This document shows positions 57,861-64,000 of a stretch of DNA of 64,000 nucleotides, one piece after another. This DNA is from Amaurobius ferox (taxonomy: Eukaryota; Arthropoda; Arachnida; Araneae; Amaurobiidae), in the NCBI GenBank assembly GCA_951213105.1, contig OX578136.1, positions 159,948,178 to 160,012,177 of the forward strand. Reading direction: 5' to 3'. Under the pieces are notes generated by a model that was not told where the DNA came from, made no database searches, and saw nothing but the letters and a program-made list of their open reading frames with translations. Made by a program: the position numbers and the translations under genes. The first letter of the stretch is position 1; the number at the start of each line of letters is the position of its first letter.

Positions 57861-58631
57861 AATAATAATAGATCCTGCAAAACGGACCAGATAAAGGTCC
57901 TTAATATTTTCGAACCGTTTTGTTTTTGTTTGAAAATCGAAAACAGTTATAAAGCATAAATGCGTTAAACAATGTTAGGAAAATAGCAATTTTATAAGTA
58001 ATCTGTTATTTAAAAATATAAGACATTCCTTATAGAAAGCAAACACGCGCCGTTCGTGAGATATTGCACGTTTTGAATCTGTAATGTACAGAATGAAAGA
58101 AATTAGGCATACTTACTTTTGTTAAATGAATGAATGCTTTGTTAACTCTTTAACTAGAAATGAATTGAAATTATTTTGGAAGTTATCGCGTGTTGTTCTC
58201 GAGATATTAGAAACTTTTCTGTCCCCTTAAGAAACATGCTATCTCTCGAAAGAATCGTTTGATTTCCACCGAATGTGATGTTTCTTATTTTCATAGTTAA
58301 CAACAATAATCGGATTGATTTTTAGCCAGATCAATTCATTCAAATTCTCTAATTTTTGTTGTACCAAATATCTAACACTGTTTACTCGTAGTGATAGTCA
58401 TGCATTGGACACATCCGATTTACATCTGTCTTCAGTAACTGTTTTATAAAAATATAAGTATTTAAGCCAGTCAAAAACAAGGAAACTAACACGCTTAAAT
58501 AATTAAGTTAGACCTTTTTAAAATAAGTTTTAATTTATTTGCAAATGTAGAACAACGCTTAGAGTCGAAAACATTAGTCTTAAAGAGCATTGGCTCAATT
58601 AGGTTATGTTTCACTATAAGTGTGAAAAGTT
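57861..58631. other. Non-coding, possible distant X relic
   Basis: 58035-58075 (CGCCGTTCGTGAGATATTGC) resembles the AACCGTTCTCGAGATATTGC block of family X in reverse, and CTCGAGATATTAGAAAC recurs near 58200. No ends are visible. Otherwise nothing was recognised. Confidence 0.35.
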
Positions 58632-59005
58632 ACACACTGTAAGTGTCCCCGGCCGTCCAAATAGTTGCTCTTAGTCCTCTGGACGAGTCGGACGGTCTGG
58701 GTCTTCTACACTGTAAGTGTCCAAATAGTTGCTCAAGTCCACTGGATGAGTCGGACGGTCAGGGTTTTCAACACTGTAAGTGTCGCTTTCCCGGCGTTCC
58801 AAATGGTTGCTCTAGTCCTTAGGATGAGTCGGACGGCCTGGGTCTTCAACACTGTAAGTGTCGGCCTTCCAAATGGTTGCACGTGTCCTCTGGACGAGTC
58901 GGACGGTCTGGGCCTTCAACACTGTAAGTGTGCTCTGGCCGTCCAAACAGCTGCTCATGTCCTTGGACGATTCGAACGGTCTGGGTTTTCGATACTGTAA
59001 ATGTG
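58632..59005 (+). repeat. ~70-bp minisatellite built from a SINE tail
   Basis: Five units carry CCAAATAGTTGCTC, a variable GTCCTCTGGACGA, GTCGGACGGTCTGGGT and TTCAACACTGTAAGTGT. The GTCGGACGGTCTGGGT-TTCAACA part is the 3' end of the SINE family (compare 35845-35870). A fragment of the same composite occurs at 61888-61960. The unit seems to be a SINE 3' end plus a short new segment, amplified in tandem. Confidence 0.8.
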
Positions 59006-59266
59006 AAAATTTTAGCCTTCTAGGTCAACAGAAGCCTTCTGATTTGGAAAAACTTTTAGAACCTCCCCCCACACACACACACACACACTCCCCCAACATT
59101 TTGTTCAGGAGGTGATGATCAGACTTTTCTTGCTTTTTTATGGCTCAGAGTATTTTTATTTTCACTTTGTAGAAGTTGGATGCTCAAGTAAAAAATTAGA
59201 TATATGCCAATTTGAACCTCTCAAATATCAATGCGAATGGCAATATTATGTAAGAAAAGACCTCTT

Positions 59267-59525
59267 TAAGAAAAATTTGAGTAACACATAAAAGCACAAA
59301 TAACACAAACAGCATACAGCTGTTTCGATGATACTCTGGATCCCCTTCGTTAGTGCATGAAAGCCAACAAACCCGAAGTCCAAAAAAGGATTGTCATTCC
59401 TCCTTTGGACTTCGGGTTAGTTGGTTCCCTTGCACTGACGAAGGTGATACAGCGTATCCTCGAAAGAACTGTATGCAACTTTATTGTGTCATTTTGTGCT
59501 TTTATACTTTGCTCAAGTTCTTCTT
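59267..59525. mobile_element. 259-bp foldback MITE
   Basis: Arms 59267-59388 and 59398-59525 are imperfect reverse complements: AACCCGAAGTCCAAA pairs with TTTGGACTTCGGGTT near the centre, then CTTCGTTAGTGCA with TGCACTGACGAAG, GCATACAG with CTGTATGC, and ATAAAAGCACAAA with TTTTGTGCTTTTAT outwards. The loop is about 9 nt. No coding capacity. Target duplications were not identified. Confidence 0.8.
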
Positions 59526-59588
59526 ATACTTCGAACAAAAGTGTAGTGCACCTATTGAAGCCCTTCTCATTGCCTGCTTTCGTCCTAC

Positions 59589-60055
59589 AGTTAATATGTT
59601 TTTAATTCATGGGATTTTTTTAAAAATTTATTTGAAAAATGTGCAATATCTCGAGAGCGGTTCATTCTAGCGTTCTAAAGTTTATGTCAATCGTTGTCTA
59701 AGTAAATATTGCATGAGAAATGTCTATTTGCGTAACTTTATTGAAGGTTTTGATTTTTTGATGATTTTTTCAAAATTTCACTCAAAAATTTAGGGGGTTC
59801 TAAACATTCGATTGTGTTTAAAAACAATAGGCTTCCAGTATTTACGGATTATAATTTTTGTATCACATTTCATTCGAATAACTCCATTCATTTGTGAGAT
59901 ATCGTCTCCAGAGACTCACTGACACACACCTCGAAAATGTTTGATTCGTGATCAGGGATGCTTAAAACGTGCTCGCCCGTCGAAAACTCGAATTCGAATA
60001 TTCGACCCTATGACAATACTTTCCTTATACATTACACTGTGTATATAAGGAAAGT
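59589..60055 (+). mobile_element. Family X copy F, 5'-truncated
   Basis: Begins in the middle of the family (CAGTTAATATGTTTTTAATT, as in copy D) and continues to the 3' palindrome, which has gained six bases at its centre (ATTACACTGTGTATA). The microsatellite is reduced to CTGACACACACC. It lies head-on to copy G, 386 bp away. Confidence 0.75.
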
Positions 60056-60441
60056 AATAAGCGGTGCCAACGCTTGTGCTCTAAGTATATTTGCGTACTT
60101 CAGCAATCCATGAGTTGATTTTGGTGTTCTTCGACTCAATACAGTATCATTTGGAAATAATCTTTGAGGTGGTGAGCTATCGACCGTTTAGAGACTGGGC
60201 AGACATTAATGGAAACTGCAAATTATTTCATAATTAGTTTTGTATCGTATGTACTAATATGCAATTTTTCGGTTTGCATTTATGATTTGCATGATGTTAT
60301 GTATCATCTCCAAATAATGCATCCATTTATATTAAACATTTGTTGAGAAATCGGTGTTTTTGTGAATATAAAGTTCACTTTGACACCAGTGTATATTAGA
60401 AAAACGTATCGGGCGGATGGGAGAACATTTTTTACATAATT
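60056..60441. other. Spacer between X copies F and G
   Basis: Unique-looking sequence without recognised motifs. Confidence 0.45.
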
Positions 60442-60566
60442 ACTTTCCTTACATACATAATGTATAAGGAAAGTATTGTGACGGGGTCGAAAATTCGAAT
60501 TGGAGTTTTCGACGGGAGAGCACGTTTCAAGCATCCCTGATCACGAATCAACATTTTTAAGTGATA

Positions 60567-60609
<43 letters not shown>

Positions 60610-61774
60610 GTTAGTGAGTCTGTGGAGACGATAACTGACGAACGAATGGACCGATTCGAACGAAATTTGGTACAAAAATCACAATCCGTAAACACTGGAA
60701 GCCAATTGTTTTTATACGCAATCGAATGTTCTGAACCCACCTAAATTTTCGAATGAAATTTTGAAAAAATCGTCAAAAAATCAAAACCAATAATAAAGTT
60801 ACGTAAATAGACATTTCTTATGTAATTTTTCATTAGAAAACGATTAACATAAATTTTAGAACGCTAACATGAATCGTTCTCGAGATATTGCACATTTTTC
60901 AAAAAAATTATCTAAAAGTCATATAAAATAGAAAAAAAAATATTTTCTATTGAGAAACATGTTCACTTTTCATATATAATATCATGCGATAAATTGGGTG
61001 ACATCATTCTCGTGGATCTAGCTCGTTGCATTCATGAAAAAAGATACTTTGAGTAATACTTTTATATTTGAACGCCAATTTATCTGCTGTAAGAATAACT
61101 TATTTCTTCGTCCATAACGCTTGGCGAGATTTTGGCGACGAAATTGGCGGAATGTTGCCAACTTGGCGACTTTCTGAAATATTGCCAAATTAGCGAAAAT
61201 CTCGCCAAATGGATAAAAATGACGCTAAATCAATGAAAATGACGACTAATTGTGGAAAATTCAATATCTAATAAGTTATATAAATATATAATAATAGTTA
61301 TTGAATTTTCGACATATAGTATATAACTATTATTATATACTATTATTATATACTATTATTATATTCGTATTTATATAACTTATTAGATATTGAATTTTCG
61401 ACATATAGTATATATCTAATAAGTTATATATATAACTTATTTCTTCGTCCATAACGCTTGGCGAGATATCGGCGACGAAATTGGCGGAATGTCGCCAACT
61501 TGGCGACTTTTTGAAATATTGTCAAATTAACGAAAATCTAGCCAAATGGATAAAAATGACGATAAATCAATGAAAATGACGACTAAAATTTAATATCGTG
61601 GAAAGGATATTAGTATCTACTAGAAGAAAAACCTATTTATTTTTCTGTGAAAATAGTAAATTCATTTCATTATAAAAGGAAAGTCATGTGTTGCCCACAT
61701 CAGATTTTTTTAAACTGTAAAAGTAGTAAATTCATTGCATGATGTAAGGAAAGTCGTGCGTTGCCCACATCAGA
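60442..61774 (-). mobile_element. Family X copy G, inverted, with internal duplication
   Basis: Starts ACTTTCCTTACATACATAAT and carries a TG microsatellite at 60569-60604. The GGCGA hairpin block and following sequence (61095-61270) are repeated at 61435-61600. The two halves are joined by a TA-rich palindrome (61260-61435) containing ATTGAATTTTCGACATATAG twice. The end is also doubled: GTTGCCCACATCAGA occurs at 61691-61705 and 61760-61774, with TGTAAAAGTAGTAAATTCAT between. Confidence 0.78.
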
Positions 61775-61887
61775 TATTTTTACGTATCTTGCCATATGAA
61801 AGGTTTATTTACGAGTTGATAGCGGGCACTACAAACATGTAGATTATTTGTCAGACGCATGATTTTTTACACACTATTACGATCGCC

Positions 61888-61960
61888 GGCCACACAAATA
61901 GTTACCATAAACCCTTGGGTTGGTCGTGTGGTCTGGGCTTTCAACACTATTACGATCTCG
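61888..61960 (+). repeat. Single unit of the SINE-tail minisatellite
   Basis: GGCCACACAAATAGTTACC and GTGTGGTCTGGGCTTTCAAC with ACTATTACGATC on both sides correspond to one diverged unit of the array at 58632-59005. Similar fragments lie at 62527-62570 and 63325-63390. Confidence 0.5.
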
Positions 61961-62326
61961 AACGTAATCAGTTAACTATAATTATTTAATTTAATCTAAA
62001 TGCAATTTTTTTTACCACAGAGTATATTATCGAAAATTCATTCGATACGGCTCTAAAGTTTAATCAATTTGCTTTCAATACTTATTCTTCCTTATCTACG
62101 AATCAACATTATGTTCATTTACATTTATGTACATAGATAATGCTCCAAACATTGGAATGGTAGAATGCGTTAACGCACCAGAATTTTGTGCACACTCCGA
62201 TAGGATTGAAGGATTGCGTGTGGTATGCATCCATGTTAAATGGGGCCAAACTAATGTTTGTTTTGCATTATTTCTATGTTATGAAAGCTTTTATTGTAAC
62301 AAGTCTTCCTTTTTTATTTTTTCTAG

Positions 62327-62375
62327 GAACGCTGTTCTTTGGGTTGACCGTCCGTTACCGTTGTGGGGTGTTCAA
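62327..62375 (+). CDS. Exon of the KCNT/SLO2-like channel, entry to S2
   Basis: This is a 49-bp exon with acceptor TTTTTATTTTTTCTAG before it and donor GTAAGT after it. Its first G completes the split Trp codon of the upstream exon, and it then reads NAVLWVDRPLPLWGVQ, ending in phase 0. In KCNT channels the equivalent segment (ILWVER..LW.IQV) leads straight into transmembrane helix S2. The next exon should therefore encode S2, but none follows before the window ends at 64000. The pairing of phase and protein context with 40961-41047 is the main support. Confidence 0.78.
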
Positions 62376-62597
62376 GTAAGTGTTTTCAATATTTGTGAAT
62401 ACTTTACTGCAGGGGTCTCAGAACTCTTGCCGGTGGAATAAATACGGTCTGCAAACTACTATGATGTAATACAAGGTTAGATATCTGACATTAAAATAAA
62501 TTGAAATACGAATCAGTGTATGTTAAATACCCAGACCGCATGACTCACCCTAGGGTACGGTCAGCAGTTTGAGCAGCCGAAGGGAATCAGTATATGT

Positions 62598-62904
62598 TGC
62601 TGTTGTTGAGACCCAGACCGTCTGACCTACAAGAAAGATGTAAGGTAACTGTTTGGACGACCGGAAAGTGCCGCCCAATTTAGACCGGAACCCAGTGGGG
62701 GAGGCATCCACAGGGACAGTACCCTCCTTCCCCTACCACCAACCTGTCGTAAGGACTTACGGACACACATGTTTAACTTTACGGACACACATGTTTATCG
62801 TACTCCGCGTGAACACGGCGGCAGTGTTGGCAGCGGAGGGAATTGAACCTGGGCCTATCGAGTGCAATTCCTGCGAGCTAACCACTATGGGCTACCGCAC
62901 CTTG
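62598..62904 (-). mobile_element. tRNA-derived SINE, first of two at the same site
   Basis: Tail TGCTGTTGTTGAGACCC at the left, body as in the reference copy, and head CTACCGCACC at the right. A duplicated ACACATGTTTA segment (62763-62795) makes it slightly longer than the family norm. It is flanked by GAATCAGTATATGT (62584-62597) and GAATCAGTGTATGT (62905-62918). Confidence 0.9.
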
Positions 62905-62918
62905 GAATCAGTGTATGT

Positions 62919-63185
62919 TGTTATTGAGACCCAGACCGTCCGACCTACCAGAAAGATGTAAGGTGACTGTTTGGACGGACGGGAAGTGCCACCCAATTTA
63001 GACCGGAACCCAGTGGAGGAGGCATCCACAGGGACCCTACCATCCTTCCCCTACCACCAACCTTTCAGAAGGACTTGCGGACCCACATGTTTAACGTGAT
63101 CGTACTCCACGTGAACGCGGCGGGAATCGAACCCGGACCTTCCGAGTGCAACTCCCGCGTGCTAACCACTGGGCTACCGCGCCCG
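62919..63185 (-). mobile_element. tRNA-derived SINE, second at the same site
   Basis: Tail TGTTATTGAGACCC, head CTACCGCGCCCG. It is slightly shorter than the reference, because the GGCAGTTTTGGCAGTGGC part before the B box is missing. It is flanked by GAATCAGTGTATGT (62905-62918) and AAATCAGTGTATGT (63186-63199), so it shares a target duplication with the first SINE. Confidence 0.9.
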
Positions 63186-63264
63186 AAATCAGTGTATGTC
63201 AGAAGCTCAAACCGTCCGGCTCATCTTTGGACACAGAGCAGCAAGATGGGCGGCCGGGGATTCA

Positions 63265-63322
63265 ATGTATGTTGTTGTTGTTGAGACCCAGACCGTCCGA
63301 CCTACCAGAAAGGTGTAAGTTA
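63265..63322 (-). mobile_element. SINE 3'-tail fragment
   Basis: ATGTTGTTGTTGTTGAGACC and GTCCGACCTACCAGAAAGG match only the last ~50 bp of the SINE family. The preceding TTCAATGTATGT resembles the target duplications of the two complete copies upstream. Confidence 0.7.
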
Positions 63323-63457
63323 ACCAGGGAAACTGTGTATGTGGAAAACCCAGACCACACAACCAACCTGAAGGGGGAATCAGTGTATGTGGAATATCAG
63401 TTAAAAAATTGTTGCTAGCAACTCCATTCACTTGTACTCATACTAACGTTTACAGAA

Positions 63458-64000
63458 TCTACTTCCAAATTAAGAGTTTGTAATTTCGTCCCAGTAGTTT
63501 AACTGTAGATCGCCGGCTGGCCAGTTTGAAGGTCCAGGGTTCGATTCTCGGTAAGAGCAACAAAGTTATTTGGAATAGCTCCCGAACAAATCAACCCTGT
63601 AGGTTAGTGCAAAGATGTCGGAGGTCTGAAAATGACCCTGGTACGACTAGCATGGATTCAGTGGACTCTGGGATATGAAGCGCATATTTCAAATCGAGAG
63701 AATAACAAGAAGCCAACCTGGAAGATAAAAATAGCAGTAGGTTAACCTGAGATAAAAATAGCAGAAAGTGGTCAGTCAGATTGTCAGTTGAACGCCAATC
63801 TGACATTAGAGAGTGGAGAATGCAGAGTTCACTTCGAAAATGAGAGCTTGCAATTTCGTCCCAGTAGCTCAGAGTGTCGGCTGGCCAATTCGAAGATCCA
63901 GGGTTCGATTACCGGTTGGGGTAGCAAGGTTCTTTACACCTGTTTTTAAATTTAAATGCAGAGGAATAACTGCAATACTGTTATTGTTTATTTCCCCTTC
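63458..64000 (+). repeat. ~370-bp tandem unit with tRNA-like promoter boxes
   Basis: AATTTCGTCCCAGTAG starts at 63482 and again at 63852. The second unit reads AGCTCAGAGTGTCGGCTGGC (A-box-like) and CAGGGTTCGATTACC (B box), and the first has the same in diverged form. Sequence before the tRNA-like head (AGAGTTTGTAATTTCG / AGAGCTTGCAATTTCG) is also shared, so whole units are in tandem. The acceptor stem does not close, so these are not functional tRNA genes. The second unit runs off the window. Confidence 0.7.

Larger units (their letters stand above)
41048..62326 (+). other. Intron of the KCNT/SLO2-like gene, 21,279 bp
   Basis: Bounded by the GTGAGT donor at 41048 and the acceptor TTTTTATTTTTTCTAG ending at 62326, both canonical. 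The intron is phase 2. It is built largely of mobile elements and satellites, each listed separately. I found no further exon-like segment with matching phase inside it, but a very short exon could be missed. Confidence 0.7.

Noticed and set aside
56310..57894. Frames with repeated RKYWKSEIAHFLPFERF units and a DRQTDRQTD tail
   Set aside because: They result from repeat units near 150 bp plus the GACA microsatellite in family Z. The units on either side are out of frame.
62127..62441. 104-codon + strand frame over the second channel exon
   Set aside because: Only 62327-62375 is bounded by splice sites and fits the KCNT reading. The rest of the frame is intronic.
63480..63930. Functional tRNA genes
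   Set aside because: A and B boxes are present, but the acceptor stem does not close and no proper anticodon arm could be formed.

Overview
The window is animal genomic DNA, AT-rich and almost entirely non-coding. It shows spliced exons, tRNA-derived SINEs, LINE, Gypsy, hAT and foldback elements, and abundant satellites. An arthropod fits best, and an arachnid is a reasonable but unproven guess. No prokaryotic gene organisation is present.

Host gene. Two small exons on the + strand, 40961-41047 and 62327-62375, have canonical splice sites and matching phase. Joined, they read as the S1-S2 loop of a sodium-activated potassium channel (KCNT/SLO2 family). Most of the window is therefore intron of this gene. 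The intron between the two exons is 21,279 bp, and the flanking sequence is probably also intronic. No other exon of the gene was recognised.

Region by region. 1-2203 holds a Jockey-like LINE reverse transcriptase remnant abutting a DDE transposase remnant. 2909-4051 and 19902-23720 look like two halves of one Gypsy retrotransposon on the - strand. They are split by a 15,850-bp insertion (4052-19901) with CACTC...GAGTG ends and a TA duplication. Inside that insertion lie a 54/108-bp repeat array, two copies of a ~0.95-kb non-autonomous family (called X here), and a small hAT element nested in one X copy. 24924-25416 is a broken coding-like stretch of unknown origin. 26474-37610 carries four copies of a second ~1-kb family (called Y), one of them interrupted by a SINE and by an X copy. 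38315-40730 is a 2.4-kb inverted-repeat element with its own nested insertions.

Within the large intron are X copies, a near-perfect 1.14-kb foldback element (43199-44339), and a 3,545-bp hAT element with a perfect 8-bp target duplication (44458-48002) that carries a SINE inside its dead transposase. A GC-rich higher-order tandem repeat follows at 48840-49510. Two composite satellite elements with 149/297-bp units (54716-57860, called Z) and two inverted pairs of X copies complete the intron. After the second exon come SINEs inserted one after another at the same target site (62584-63199) and a tandem repeat with a tRNA-like promoter (63458-64000).

No intact protein-coding transposon was found. 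Transposases, reverse transcriptases and gag are all broken. The main interest is structural: nested insertions with readable target duplications, several non-autonomous families with large inverted repeats, and microsatellites embedded at a fixed place inside family X. Names X, Y and Z are labels for this report only. Identities come from reading motifs, and no database search was run.
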